Notes: generated by a model not told the origin, from the sequence alone. A DNA stretch of 64,000 nucleotides from Aquamicrobium zhengzhouense (GCF_016124105.1 NZ_JADGMQ010000007.1:140419-204418), one strand, 5' to 3'. Shown: positions 44,978-54,514, counted from the first letter of the stretch. Numbers and translations are program-made.

Positions 44978-46423
44978 ATGCTTCCCCTGAAAGATCCCAG
45001 CCTCCTGATCGACAAGTGCCTCGTCAACGGGGAATGGGTTGAGGCGCGGTCCGGCAACAAGATCGACGTCACCAATCCGGCGACCGGCGAGTTGATTGCC
45101 CGCGTACCGTCCCTCTCGGCCGACGAGGTTGAGGAAGCGATCGCTCACGCCGATACGGCATTCCGGCCCTGGGCGAAGCGGTCGGCCAAGGAACGCTCGG
45201 TGATCTTGCGCAAATGGTTCGACCTGATGGTCGAAAATGCCGATGACCTTGCCGTGATCCTTACGAGCGAACAGGGCAAGCCGGTTGCCGAGGCTCGCGG
45301 CGAGATCATTTACGCGGCCTCCTTCATTGAGTGGTTCGCCGAGGAAGCAAAGCGCATTTACGGCGATACCATCCCTGCCCCGCAGGCCGACAAGCGGATC
45401 ACGGTCATCCGCCAGCCGGTGGGCGTAACGGCCGCCATCACGCCGTGGAACTTCCCCGCCGCAATGATCACCCGCAAGGCAGCACCTGCCCTTGCCGCTG
45501 GCTGCACGATGATTGTGCGTCCTGCGGATCTGACACCGCTGACCGCTCTTGCGCTCGGAGTTTTGGCCGAACGCGCAGGCGTTCCGGCTGGCGCCCTGCA
45601 GTTCGTCACGGGCTCAAGCCGCGTCATCGGCAAGGTGCTCACCGACTCCGATACCGTGCGCAAGCTCTCTTTCACGGGCTCAACCGAGGTTGGCCGCGTG
45701 CTGATGGAGCAGAGCGCGGCAACCATCAAGCGCCTGTCGCTGGAGCTCGGCGGCAATGCGCCTTTCATCGTCTTTGACGATGCGGATCTTGATGCCGCCG
45801 TCGAGGGCGCGATGATTGCCAAGTTCCGCAATGCCGGCCAGACCTGCGTTTGCGCCAATCGCATCTACGTTCAGCGCGGCGTCTATGATGCGTTCGCCGA
45901 AAAGCTTGCCGCGCGTGTTAGCGCGCTGAAGGTCGGCAACGGCCTTGAGCCCGGCACCGAGATCGGCCCGCTGATCGAGGAAAAGGCGATCCACAAGGTC
46001 GAGGCGCACATTGAAGACGCGCTCTCCAAGGGCGCAAAGCTCGTTGCGGGCGGCACGCGTCTGGGCGGGCTGATGCTGCAGCCGGCCGTGCTGACGGGCG
46101 TGACCAGCGACATGGCCGTTACCCAGGAAGAAACCTTCGGCCCGCTCGCCCCGCTCTATGCCTTCGAGACCGAAGACGAGGTCGTGGCCCTTGCAAACGA
46201 CACGATCTACGGCCTAGCCGCCTATTTCTACACTAAGGATCACGCCCGCGCGGTGCGCGTCTCGGAAGGCCTTGAATACGGCATGGTCGGCCACAACACC
46301 GGCCTGATCTCAAACGAGATGTCGCCCTTTGGCGGCGTCAAGCAGTCCGGCCTCGGCCGCGAAGGCTCCAAATACGGCATCGATGAATATCTCGAGATCA
46401 AATATATCTGCTCGGCCATCTGA
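44978..46423 (+). CDS. gabD: Succinate-semialdehyde dehydrogenase, GabD-like
   Basis: This 481-residue aldehyde dehydrogenase matches GabD in length (482 in E. coli) and sequence. The catalytic Glu is E256 (LELGG) and the nucleophile C290 (GQTC); the oxyanion Asn lies in TPWNFPAAM. The cofactor segment reads IVRPADLTP, with Arg where most relatives have Lys (KPA). It is the last gene of the cluster, 34 bases after hpaI, and a strong terminator follows. It would oxidise the aldehyde from the aldolase to succinate. Confidence 0.87.
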   Translation: MLPLKDPSLLIDKCLVNGEWVEARSGNKIDVTNPATGELIARVPSLSADEVEEAIAHADTAFRPWAKRSAKERSVILRKWFDLMVENADDLAVILTSEQGKPVAEARGEIIYAASFIEWFAEEAKRIYGDTIPAPQADKRITVIRQPVGVTAAITPWNFPAAMITRKAAPALAAGCTMIVRPADLTPLTALALGVLAERAGVPAGALQFVTGSSRVIGKVLTDSDTVRKLSFTGSTEVGRVLMEQSAATIKRLSLELGGNAPFIVFDDADLDAAVEGAMIAKFRNAGQTCVCANRIYVQRGVYDAFAEKLAARVSALKVGNGLEPGTEIGPLIEEKAIHKVEAHIEDALSKGAKLVAGGTRLGGLMLQPAVLTGVTSDMAVTQEETFGPLAPLYAFETEDEVVALANDTIYGLAAYFYTKDHARAVRVSEGLEYGMVGHNTGLISNEMSPFGGVKQSGLGREGSKYGIDEYLEIKYICSAI

Positions 46424-46456
46424 GGCAGGTGCAAGCTAGCCGTCCCCGCAATCAGG

Positions 46457-46491
46457 AGCGCTGAAGGAACGACAATCCTTCAGCGCTTTTT
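46457..46491 (+). terminator. Rho-independent terminator of the aromatic operon
   Basis: AGCGCTGAAGG and CCTTCAGCGCT form a perfect 11-base stem with a 9-base loop and a TTTT tail, 34 bases after gabD. The following 250 bases up to phnN show no gene. Confidence 0.9.
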
Positions 46492-46739
46492 GATCATGGC
46501 GTTGCGGTCGCAATCGACAGGAGGTTGAGGTCGGACCCTCGTCAATCGCACAAGACGCGCGAGCGGCAACACTGAACCACGTTGCCCTCCCACCTTCCAG
46601 TCAAGAACGTAAGCTAAGCCGTTGACCTCCAGGCGGTTCGCAATTCTGCGCAATCGGCCACCTGGATCGGTGTAAACCTAACTGGGAAGTGTCCGTTCGC
46701 TGCGCAAAGCACAGGCTGCGTTCGATCGCTTCTGGCGCG

Positions 46740-47318
46740 TCATAATGCGAACCGAGAGATCCGCGCGGCTTCTTTGATGATCTGGACGAATTCCTCACCC
46801 GCCTGCTCGATGGTTCCGGAGTTCTCGATCATCCGGCATTCGGGAACAATTGCGCCGATGTTCGCGCTGCGGGAGAGACGCGCCTCGATTTGGGAGGCAC
46901 TTTCGCGTCCGCGCGCGGCGAGGCGCTGGGCGAGAATGTCACGAGGGACCGTGATCAGGATAGGCACGACGTTGGCGTATCGTTGTGTCGCCTCATCGAT
47001 CGACCCGCGGGAAATGTTTGCAATCACCGTGCCGCCATCGCGAATGACGTCATTGATGGCGTTGGGAATGCCATAGTGCAATCCATGTGAGGTCCAAGAC
47101 AGCGCAAACGCGCCTCGGTCCTCGAGAGCGAAAAATTCGTCTTCGCTCAGCGTGTCGTGATCTTCGTCGTCAGGCGACACGGGGCGGGTGATAACACGTC
47201 GCGCAAACACGACCTGATGGTCGGTGGCAATGGCCCCCCGTGCATAATTCATGACGGAGTCCTTGCCGGCTCCGCTTGGTCCGACGACCGGAACAAATAG
47301 GCCCGGTCCAATCTTCAT
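46740..47318 (-). CDS. phnN: Ribose 1,5-bisphosphate phosphokinase PhnN
   Basis: This 192-residue P-loop kinase carries GPSGAGKDSVMNYA near residues 13-26. PhnN phosphorylates ribose 1,5-bisphosphate to PRPP, the last step of the C-P lyase pathway, and belongs to the guanylate-kinase-like fold. It overlaps phnM by 4 bases and is the last gene of the minus-strand phn operon. Confidence 0.9.
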   Translation of the reverse strand: MKIGPGLFVPVVGPSGAGKDSVMNYARGAIATDHQVVFARRVITRPVSPDDEDHDTLSEDEFFALEDRGAFALSWTSHGLHYGIPNAINDVIRDGGTVIANISRGSIDEATQRYANVVPILITVPRDILAQRLAARGRESASQIEARLSRSANIGAIVPECRMIENSGTIEQAGEEFVQIIKEAARISRFAL

Positions 47319-48454
47319 GCCACGCGCTGTCCCTGACGCCAGACCGAGCGAACGACGGGAACGCTGCCATCCCAGCGCACCCGCAGCAGATCGGCACGCT
47401 TGCCTGCAGCAATGGAGCCACGATCCGTCAGACCAACGGTCCGCGCCGGAGTGTCGGTTACCATGGAGATTGCCTTTGGCAGGCTGATGGTCTCGACGTC
47501 ATCGGCGAGCTTGAATGCACCGTAAAGCAGGCTGCCAGGGACATAGTCCGACGAAAGGACATTGAGAATGCCGTGCGCGGCAAGATCGCGGGCAGCAATA
47601 TTGCCGGAATGCGAGCCGCCCCGGACAATGTTCGGCGCGCCCATCAGCACGCTGAGACCGGCCTTATGTGAAGCGCGCGCCGCTTCGATCGAAGTGGGAA
47701 ACTCGGCCAGTCGCACACCATCCTCGATCGCCTCTGCGACATGTTCCAGCGTTGCATCGTCATGGCTCGCGATGGTGACGCCAGACTGCCGGCAATGCTC
47801 TGCGATCTCCTTGCGGTGCATGCTTGAATATTTGGCCGACTGCTCCTGACGCATCGCCACGTACCTGGCAAACGCCTCATCGCTGAGGCCACGCTTCGTC
47901 TTGTAGTAGAGGGTATAGGCATCCATCGTCTGGAACTGCCGCTGCCCCGGCGCGTGATCCATGAGCGAAGCCAGGCGGACGCGCGGGTCATTACGAAAGT
48001 CTTCGAGATGTTCGACCACGTCGGGCGCAGAGACTTCGCAGCGCAGATGCAGCAGATGTTCGGAGCGGAGACGCCCTTCGCTTTCCGCCTGTTCGATGGC
48101 GTCGGCGAGAGCGCGCATTTCTCCTGGACGAAAACCGTCATCCTCTTCAGCACCAAGGCGCAGGCAGTCGAACACCGTTGTGATGCCTGACGTTGCCATC
48201 TGCGCGTCATGCGCCTGAATCGCCGAGATGGCATTCCAGCGTACGCCTGGACGCGGAGAATAGTGGGTTTCGAGGTGGTCGGTGTGAAGCTCGACAAGGC
48301 CGGGGATCAGATAATCGCCCTCGAAGTCTTCGCCAACGGTCCCGTTAGCGGCGTCGACGGAAGCGATCAGGTCGTCTCTGATTGAGATCGAGCCTTCGAT
48401 GACCTCATCGGTGAGGACAATGCGTGCGTTGCGAATATTGAGATCGGACGTCAT
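47315..48454 (-). CDS. phnM: Ribose-methylphosphonate triphosphate diphosphatase PhnM
   Basis: This is a 379-residue amidohydrolase-superfamily protein. The metal-binding motif ELHTDHLETH lies near residues 55-64 and later metal ligands in SHDDATLEH. PhnM removes pyrophosphate from alpha-D-ribose 1-methylphosphonate 5-triphosphate, giving the substrate of PhnJ. The length agrees with E. coli PhnM (378). It directly abuts the DUF1045 gene and overlaps phnN. Confidence 0.92.
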   Translation of the reverse strand: MTSDLNIRNARIVLTDEVIEGSISIRDDLIASVDAANGTVGEDFEGDYLIPGLVELHTDHLETHYSPRPGVRWNAISAIQAHDAQMATSGITTVFDCLRLGAEEDDGFRPGEMRALADAIEQAESEGRLRSEHLLHLRCEVSAPDVVEHLEDFRNDPRVRLASLMDHAPGQRQFQTMDAYTLYYKTKRGLSDEAFARYVAMRQEQSAKYSSMHRKEIAEHCRQSGVTIASHDDATLEHVAEAIEDGVRLAEFPTSIEAARASHKAGLSVLMGAPNIVRGGSHSGNIAARDLAAHGILNVLSSDYVPGSLLYGAFKLADDVETISLPKAISMVTDTPARTVGLTDRGSIAAGKRADLLRVRWDGSVPVVRSVWRQGQRVA

Positions 48455-49162
48455 TTATGCGGTCTTTCGGGCGGCCTGTGGCACAACTTCGTGGAATGAG
48501 CGGATGACGAAGGGCGCTCCGGGTTCCGCTTCCTGGAAGAGCGCCAAAGCGTCGATCTCGAGCGGGGCGCCGATCAGCGATCCAAAGTGGTCGATAATGG
48601 CAGCCTCTACCGACGGCGCTGCACTGTCTGGAACGCGTCCTGTCAGGGTCATGTGAAAACGGAAGTCGTCAAAGACGTAGGGATAACCCCACTGGACGAG
48701 GTTCTGACGCTGCGAGGCTGTCTTCACGCTGGCGAGGCGACGCTGCATCTCGCTTTCGCTCAGCGGCGCCCCGAACGCGTTAAATTTGCGCACGATGTCC
48801 CCGGCGAATTCAGCCAGCTCGGAACTTTGGTGGTCCGGCATCAGTGCGAAAAAGCCGTCGAGGCGTTTGAGAACGAGGCGCGGGATGACGAGACCCTGCG
48901 CTTGGCCCGCATAGTTTGATAGCGCCGCGATGAGGCTGTCCTCGGTTTCGTCAGGCGAGAGCGTGAACGGTGCAACGATCGTCGCGTGGAAGCCGTACCG
49001 CCGGGCCGCGGCGGTGTGATAGGCGGCTTCCGCCGCCGTGAGGTGCTTGGACGCTGGACCGGCAATGACGTTGCCAGAGAAGGCACAACGCCCCAGCCAC
49101 GAGACCGCTGCTCGGTTCAGCCTGCTCTCTTCCGGTGGGGCAAAGTAGATCGCGTAGCGCAT
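48455..49162 (-). CDS. DUF1045 phosphonate-metabolism protein (2H phosphoesterase fold)
   Basis: This 235-residue protein belongs to the DUF1045 family found in C-P lyase loci. Two HxT motifs (FHATIVAPF near residues 58-66 and FHMTLTG near 168-174) mark the 2H phosphoesterase fold, so it may open a cyclic phosphate such as the 1,2-cyclic phosphate made by PhnJ, in place of PhnP, for which no gene is seen here. That role is inferred. It abuts phnM and follows phnE by about 60 bases. Confidence 0.82.
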   Translation of the reverse strand: MRYAIYFAPPEESRLNRAAVSWLGRCAFSGNVIAGPASKHLTAAEAAYHTAAARRYGFHATIVAPFTLSPDETEDSLIAALSNYAGQAQGLVIPRLVLKRLDGFFALMPDHQSSELAEFAGDIVRKFNAFGAPLSESEMQRRLASVKTASQRQNLVQWGYPYVFDDFRFHMTLTGRVPDSAAPSVEAAIIDHFGSLIGAPLEIDALALFQEAEPGAPFVIRSFHEVVPQAARKTA

Positions 49163-49224
49163 GAGGTCTGCATCCGGCTCTGTTTACGGCTTTCTAGGAG
49201 AGTCGCATGACAAGCAAACGACGG

Positions 49225-50082
49225 TCAGTGGCGTGTTTCGCCGATGAACTTTTCGCGGATCTTTTTCGACAGCCAGTCGATGACAAAGATGCAGACGAGC
49301 ACGTTCAAGACAACGAAGGTGACCTGATCGAAGAGATTGGCCCGGAAACGCTCGATGATGATCATCCCCACGCCACCCGCGCCGACGAGACCGAGAATTG
49401 TTGCGCTTCGGGTCGAGGATTCAAAGAAATACAATGACTGCGAGATGAAGACGGGCATCACCTGCGGAAGGTAGCCGTAGCGGACGGTCTTGATCGGACC
49501 TGCGCCGGTCGCGCGGATGCCTTCGACCTGCTTGCGATCGATGTTCTCAATCGCCTCAGAATAGAGTTTTGACAGCGTGCCGGTGTCGGAAACAAAGATT
49601 GCAAGGACACCCGCAAGCGGGCCAAGACCAACGGCGCGGACAAAGACCAGACCCCAGACCAGCTGATCGACACCACGCAGAACATCGAGCATACGCCGAA
49701 CCAGATGGCGGATAGGCGAAATCGGCATCGTGTTTCGGGCGGCGAGGAAGCCAATGAAAAGCGCTGCGATCGTCGCGAGGATGGTGCCGAGAAACGCCAT
49801 CGCAAGGGTCTGCGCGATACCGGAATAGATCTGCGCATATTGCCAGTTCGCCATGTCCTGCCAGTTGAACATAGCGCTGATGAGACGCCATGCCCGGTCG
49901 GAGGCGGAGGCAAGACGCCAGACCTCGAAGTACCAGAGCGACGCGACTGTGTAGGCGACAAGGGAGACAACGACGAGCGTTCGGATCAGCTGCTTTGAAG
50001 TTGCGCCGAATGCGCCCGGATACTGATTTCGCAAGGAAAGCAGCGTCTTGTCATCGATGTTAGGGAGTGAGTTGGCCATCAT
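49225..50082 (-). CDS. phnE: Phosphonate ABC permease PhnE (second)
   Basis: This is a 285-residue permease of the phosphonate-import family with about six helices. The EAA-like loop reads QVEGIRATGAGPIKTVRYG near residues 182-200. Like many alphaproteobacterial loci, this one encodes two PhnE proteins that should pair. It overlaps the first phnE gene by 4 bases. Confidence 0.9.
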   Translation of the reverse strand: MMANSLPNIDDKTLLSLRNQYPGAFGATSKQLIRTLVVVSLVAYTVASLWYFEVWRLASASDRAWRLISAMFNWQDMANWQYAQIYSGIAQTLAMAFLGTILATIAALFIGFLAARNTMPISPIRHLVRRMLDVLRGVDQLVWGLVFVRAVGLGPLAGVLAIFVSDTGTLSKLYSEAIENIDRKQVEGIRATGAGPIKTVRYGYLPQVMPVFISQSLYFFESSTRSATILGLVGAGGVGMIIIERFRANLFDQVTFVVLNVLVCIFVIDWLSKKIREKFIGETRH

Positions 50083-51005
50083 CGGAAATTCTCCTTGCCG
50101 ATGAACGCGAGGCGCAGGCGCTCGGAAAAGACGTCGATCAACGTGACAAGCACGACGATCATCAGCAGCACGGCGACGACACGATCGTCCGAATAGAGGC
50201 TGATGACGCGGTTGAGTTCTTGGCCAATGCCGCCAGCGCCGACGAAGCCAACGATGGAGGACGAGCGAACGTTGATCTCAAAACGCAGCAATGTGTAGGA
50301 GGCAAAGTTTGGCAGAACCTGCGGAACTACCCCGTAGCGCATCTCTTCGAACCAATTGCCGCCCACGCCGCGAATACCCTCGACAGGGCGCATCGATGCG
50401 TTCTCGTTGACCTCGGAGAAGAGCTTGCCGAGCGCACCAGCCGAATGGATTGCGATTGCGATGACGCCGGCCAAGGGGCCAATGCCGATCGCGAAGACGA
50501 AGATCAGCGCGTAGAGGATTTCGGGCACCCCACGGCAGATTTCCATGAAGCGTCGGGACAGGTGATAGACGACGCTGTTGGGTGCGAGATTGCGCGACGC
50601 GGGAAAGCACAGGAGGAATGCGGCGACCGCGCCAAGGATTGTCGCCGTCAATGCCATCGCGACCGTCTCGGCGATAAGGCGCAGATAGGTCCAGAAGTCA
50701 GAATACCAGTATGCGATCGAACCGGGGACGGCCTTGCCGTTGTCTCCACGTGGGAGGAACAGCTTGTCCAATTCGAGGTTCGGCATGATGGTGCCGAAAT
50801 ACTCGAAAATGCGCGGCAGACCCGAGGCGAGCCTCTCCGGATAAAAGCGAGAGACGTAGACCGAAGCGACAACGGCAGCGGCAAACAGCGCGAGGAACAA
50901 AAGGTTCATCGCCCGTTTCGAACGTGCCAGTTCCCGGCGACGCTGCTCGAACAGCTGGACCGGATCATCGGCGGCAAGTGAAGAGTCGACTGTCAGGCTG
51001 GCCAT
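50079..51005 (-). CDS. phnE: Phosphonate ABC permease PhnE (first)
   Basis: This is a 308-residue PhnE permease with a longer N-terminal cytoplasmic tail (about 35 residues) before the first helix. The EAA-like loop is PVEGIRGVGGNWFEEMRYG, about residues 206-224. It starts 5 bases after the phnC stop and overlaps the next phnE gene. Confidence 0.9.
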   Translation of the reverse strand: MASLTVDSSLAADDPVQLFEQRRRELARSKRAMNLLFLALFAAAVVASVYVSRFYPERLASGLPRIFEYFGTIMPNLELDKLFLPRGDNGKAVPGSIAYWYSDFWTYLRLIAETVAMALTATILGAVAAFLLCFPASRNLAPNSVVYHLSRRFMEICRGVPEILYALIFVFAIGIGPLAGVIAIAIHSAGALGKLFSEVNENASMRPVEGIRGVGGNWFEEMRYGVVPQVLPNFASYTLLRFEINVRSSSIVGFVGAGGIGQELNRVISLYSDDRVVAVLLMIVVLVTLIDVFSERLRLAFIGKENFR

Positions 51006-51009
51006 GGGG

Positions 51010-51855
51010 TCAGCTCATGCTCATGTCGGAGTGGCGCTGAAGGTCGCGCTCGGTGAGGCGCTCCTTGGCAGGGACACCTGCCAGCGCCGTCGAGGTCATG
51101 CCTTCCGAAAAGGCTTCTTCAGCCTCTGCGCCATAGATTTCACGGGCCATTTCCAGCGTGAGTTTTTCTGGTGGGCCGTCAAAGACGAGAACGCCGTCCT
51201 GCAAGCCGATGATGCGGTCGCAATAGGTACGCGCAGTGTCGAGCGTATGCAGATTGGCGAGAACGGTGATGCCATCTTCGCGGTTGATGGTGCGCAGCGC
51301 ATCCATGACGATCTTGGCATTCAGCGGATCGAGAGATGCGATCGGCTCGTCCGCTAGGAGGATCTTCGGCTGCTGAACCAGAGCGCGGGCAATTGCGACA
51401 CGCTGCATCTGTCCGCCGGAAAGGGTGTCGGCCTGCTGAAGCGCGGTATGCGCCATGCCCAAACGGTCGAGCGCCTTGATCGCGAATGCACGTTCTGAGG
51501 CGGAGAACATCTGCAACATCGAGCTCATAATGCCGTGATGGTAGAGACGGCCGGTGAGCACATTGGTGAGAACGTCGAGACGACCGACCAGATTGAACTG
51601 CTGGAACACCATCGCGCAGCTTGCGCGCCACTCGTAGAGCGCTTTTCCGGACAGCTTTGCGATGTCGCGGTTCTCGAAATAGATACTGCCGCTCGTTGGA
51701 TCTGCGAGGCGGTTCAACATACGCAAGAGCGTGGATTTACCCGCACCGGAGCGCCCTATGATCCCGACCATCTGGCCCTGCGGGATGGACAGAGAGATGT
51801 CCGACACGGCGTTTCTGGTCGCGAAGCTCTTGGTAAGGTGTTCGATCTTCAGCAT
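51010..51855 (-). CDS. phnC: Phosphonate ABC transporter ATPase PhnC
   Basis: This 281-residue ATPase has Walker [10 protein letters not shown] near residues 35-43, the signature [15 protein letters not shown] near 146-160, and Walker [13 protein letters not shown]. It powers import of phosphonates. A terminator-like hairpin separates it from phnD, so it is probably made in smaller amounts than the binding protein. Confidence 0.92.
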   Translation of the reverse strand: MLKIEHLTKSFATRNAVSDISLSIPQGQMVGIIGRSGAGKSTLLRMLNRLADPTSGSIYFENRDIAKLSGKALYEWRASCAMVFQQFNLVGRLDVLTNVLTGRLYHHGIMSSMLQMFSASERAFAIKALDRLGMAHTALQQADTLSGGQMQRVAIARALVQQPKILLADEPIASLDPLNAKIVMDALRTINREDGITVLANLHTLDTARTYCDRIIGLQDGVLVFDGPPEKLTLEMAREIYGAEAEEAFSEGMTSTALAGVPAKERLTERDLQRHSDMSMS

Positions 51856-51876
51856 GAGATGCTCCTGGCGGGCATG

Positions 51877-51910
51877 AAAAAGCCGCCGGTCCCTAAGGAA
51901 CCGGCGGCTT
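51877..51910 (-). terminator. Attenuator hairpin between phnD and phnC
   Basis: On the minus strand AGCCGCCGGT and ACCGGCGGCT form a 10-base stem with further G-C pairs inside, followed by TTTT. Its position after phnD suits partial termination that favours the binding protein. Confidence 0.8.
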
Positions 51911-51921
51911 GCGTCATCTGA

Positions 51922-52851
51922 TTAGCGCGAGCCTTCCAGCTCTCGCTTGCGCATCTCGACGATGTTGTCGAAGAACGCGTGCTCGACGCGCTTGAAGCCC
52001 TTGCCTTCGCCCTGCGAGACGTTGACGTAGCACTCGTAGTCGGTCTCGTAGAGGGCCTCCATCCAGTCGATGGCAATCTGCTTCGGCTCTGCAGGCAGAG
52101 CCTTGCGGACGACCCACGGACCATTCGGGATGAGGTTCGACTTCCAGATGATGCGCAGGTCGTCCATGTTGAGGAGACCCTTGCCAACCATCGAGTTCAG
52201 GGCGCCACGCGAATAGCCGTCCTTGACTTCGCCAACGCCCGACGTCCAGGTCACGCCTGCATCGTACTGGCCGTTGAGAACCGCGACGACAGCCTGCTCA
52301 TGACCGCCGCCAAAACCGGTCGAGGAGAAGTACTCGTCCGGGTTGATGCCCTGCATTTCCAGCTCTGCCTTCGGCACGAGGTAACCCGAGGTCGAGTTCG
52401 GATCGGCGAAAGCAAGCGACTTGTCCTTCATGCCTTCGAGGTTCTCGATGCCGGCATCAGCGCGGGCATACATCATGGCGTAGTAGCCATCAGAACCGTC
52501 GTTTTCGAGTGCGACGAAGATCGGCTCAACGGCTTCAGGGTCCTGAAGGTAGATGCCTGCATAGCCCGATGCGCCAAGCTGCGCTGCATCAAGCTGGCCC
52601 GCCAGGAGACCCTGCATGACGCCTGCATAGTCCGAAGCCGGGAAGAGTTCGACCTTCACGCCGAGCTTTTCACCAAGCTGCTGCACCATGCAGTCGTTCT
52701 TGCGCAAACGGTCGGCTTCGTTTTCGCCACCGAGAAGACCAACGCGGAATACCGGCAGTTCTGCCTTCCAGTCGTTGGCGAGAGCCGGGGACGCGAATGC
52801 GGAGACAGCAATCGCTGCCGCAGCAGCGGAATTGACGAAGCGAGTAAACAT
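51922..52851 (-). CDS. phnD: Phosphonate-binding protein PhnD
   Basis: This 309-residue periplasmic protein has a signal peptide ending at ALA-N. Family segments include FRVGLLGGENEADRLRKND, VELFPASDYAGVMQGLLAGQ and FADPNSTSGYLVPK, the last holding residues that hold the phosphonate group. It binds alkyl- or aminoalkylphosphonates for the PhnCEE importer. It lies about 165 bases after phnL and may have its own promoter there. Confidence 0.92.
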   Translation of the reverse strand: MFTRFVNSAAAAAIAVSAFASPALANDWKAELPVFRVGLLGGENEADRLRKNDCMVQQLGEKLGVKVELFPASDYAGVMQGLLAGQLDAAQLGASGYAGIYLQDPEAVEPIFVALENDGSDGYYAMMYARADAGIENLEGMKDKSLAFADPNSTSGYLVPKAELEMQGINPDEYFSSTGFGGGHEQAVVAVLNGQYDAGVTWTSGVGEVKDGYSRGALNSMVGKGLLNMDDLRIIWKSNLIPNGPWVVRKALPAEPKQIAIDWMEALYETDYECYVNVSQGEGKGFKRVEHAFFDNIVEMRKRELEGSR

Positions 52852-53017
52852 GTTGGCTCCATGAGCTGCAAATTAAAACCTGAAGGCCTCGGGAGCGTTT
52901 CGCCGAGCCAGCGGCAACAGATCTACGGAGTTTGTGCGACAGCGGATTGAAGGTTCTGATTCCGTTTTGTGACGTAGCGTCTTCCGGCACTCGCGCATGG
53001 TTTGGCAGGATCGCAGC

Positions 53018-53725
53018 TTAAGCTGCGACCTTGCCTGCGGCGAAAGAGGTGACGTCGAGAATGCTGTCGGCGACAGCATCACGGACATCGTGATCATGAA
53101 AAATGCCAAGCATCGCGACACCTGCCGCCTTTTTCTCCGCGATCAGATTGATAACGACCTGACGGTTGTTTACGTCCAGCGACGCGGTTGGCTCATCAAG
53201 AAGCAGGATCGGGTGATCTGTGATGAAGCCGCGGGCGATATTGACGCGCTGCTGTTCGCCACCGGAGAAGGTGGCAGGCGGCAAGAGCCAAAGACGCTCT
53301 GGCAGGTTCAGCCGTGCGAGCATCTCTTGCGCTCTTGGACGTGCCGCCGACGCATCTTCACCGCGCGAAATAAGCGGCTCCGCCACCACGTCCAGCGCCG
53401 ACACTCGAGGCACCACGCGCAAGAACTGGCTGACATAACCAATCGTGTCGCGGCGCACGCCGAGCACGACGCGCGGGGTAGCAGTCGCGACATCTACAAA
53501 CTGCCCGCGATGGGCGACCATGATTGAGCCGCGATCGACGGAGTAGTTGCCATATACCATCTTGAGGATCGAGCTCTTGCCCGCTCCTGAGGGGCCGCCA
53601 AGCACGGCGCAGCGACCGGCTTCCAGCGTGAAGGTCACACCCTGCACGACAGGCAGTTCAACGCCATCCTGCAGATGCATGGTGAAGGATTTGGATAGAC
53701 CGGTAACGACGAGTGGGCTTGTCAT
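53018..53725 (-). CDS. phnL: C-P lyase subunit PhnL
   Basis: This 235-residue ABC-type ATPase has Walker [11 protein letters not shown] near residues 39-48, the signature FSGGEQQRVNIARGF near 155-169, and Walker [13 protein letters not shown]. PhnL is not a transporter subunit; with PhnK it binds the PhnGHIJ core. It follows phnK by 3 bases. Confidence 0.92.
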   Translation of the reverse strand: MTSPLVVTGLSKSFTMHLQDGVELPVVQGVTFTLEAGRCAVLGGPSGAGKSSILKMVYGNYSVDRGSIMVAHRGQFVDVATATPRVVLGVRRDTIGYVSQFLRVVPRVSALDVVAEPLISRGEDASAARPRAQEMLARLNLPERLWLLPPATFSGGEQQRVNIARGFITDHPILLLDEPTASLDVNNRQVVINLIAEKKAAGVAMLGIFHDHDVRDAVADSILDVTSFAAGKVAA

Positions 53726-53728
53726 GGC

Positions 53729-54514
53729 TCACACCTGAAGGATCGAGGAAACGAGAAGCTGGGTGTAAGGCGCATGCGGATCATCCAGCACCCGATCGGT
53801 CAGCCCGTGCTCGATGACACGGCCGTCCTTCATCACCATCATGCGATGGGAGATGAGGCGAGCAACCGCAAGATCGTGCGTTACGACGATCGCGGAAAGG
53901 CCAAGCTCGGCTACCAGCGAGCGCAGGAGATCAAGAAGTCGAGCTTGCACCGACACGTCGAGGCCGCCCGTTGGCTCGTCCATGAAGACCAGGCGTGGAT
54001 GGGTGACGAGATTTCGTGCGATCTGCAAGCGCTGGCGCATGCCGCCCGAAAAGGCGCGTGGCTGATCGTCAACGCGATCAGACGCGATTTCCACACGTCC
54101 CAGCCAGTCGATCGCCTTGCCACGGATATCGCCATAATGCCGTTCACCAACGGCCATCAGACGTTCGCCTACATTGGCACCCGCCGAAACCGTCATCCGC
54201 AGCCCATCGGCAGGGTTCTGGTGCACGAAGCCCCAATCGGTCCGCATGAGGAAGCGGCGTTCCGCCTCTCGCATCTGGTAGACATCGCGCATTTCGCCGC
54301 CGCGCGTGCGGTAGCAGATTGAGCCTGCATCGGGCTCAAGGCGGGTGGAAAGGCAGTTCAGGAGCGTCGTCTTGCCTGAGCCGGACTCGCCAACGATCGC
54401 CAGAACCTCGCCAGGCCAAAGATCGAAGGAGACGTCGGCGCAGCCGATACGGTTGCCATAACGCTTGCCAACACCGTTCACCGTCAGCAACGGCGCATCA
54501 TCATCAATGTTCAT
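53729..54514 (-). CDS. phnK: C-P lyase subunit PhnK
   Basis: This 261-residue ABC-type ATPase docks on PhnJ of the C-P lyase core. Walker A is VGESGSGKTT near residues 43-52, the signature FSGGMRQRLQIARNL near 157-171, and Walker B LVFMDEPTGGLD. I start at the ATG of MNIDDD, which has GAGGAG upstream and overlaps phnJ by 11 bases; 20 further codons are open. Confidence 0.92.
   Translation of the reverse strand: MNIDDDAPLLTVNGVGKRYGNRIGCADVSFDLWPGEVLAIVGESGSGKTTLLNCLSTRLEPDAGSICYRTRGGEMRDVYQMREAERRFLMRTDWGFVHQNPADGLRMTVSAGANVGERLMAVGERHYGDIRGKAIDWLGRVEIASDRVDDQPRAFSGGMRQRLQIARNLVTHPRLVFMDEPTGGLDVSVQARLLDLLRSLVAELGLSAIVVTHDLAVARLISHRMMVMKDGRVIEHGLTDRVLDDPHAPYTQLLVSSILQV

Noticed and set aside
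52852..53017. Pho box before the first phnD
   Set aside because: A GCGACAG half-site (52936-52942) is present, but neighbouring heptamers at 11-base spacing do not fit.
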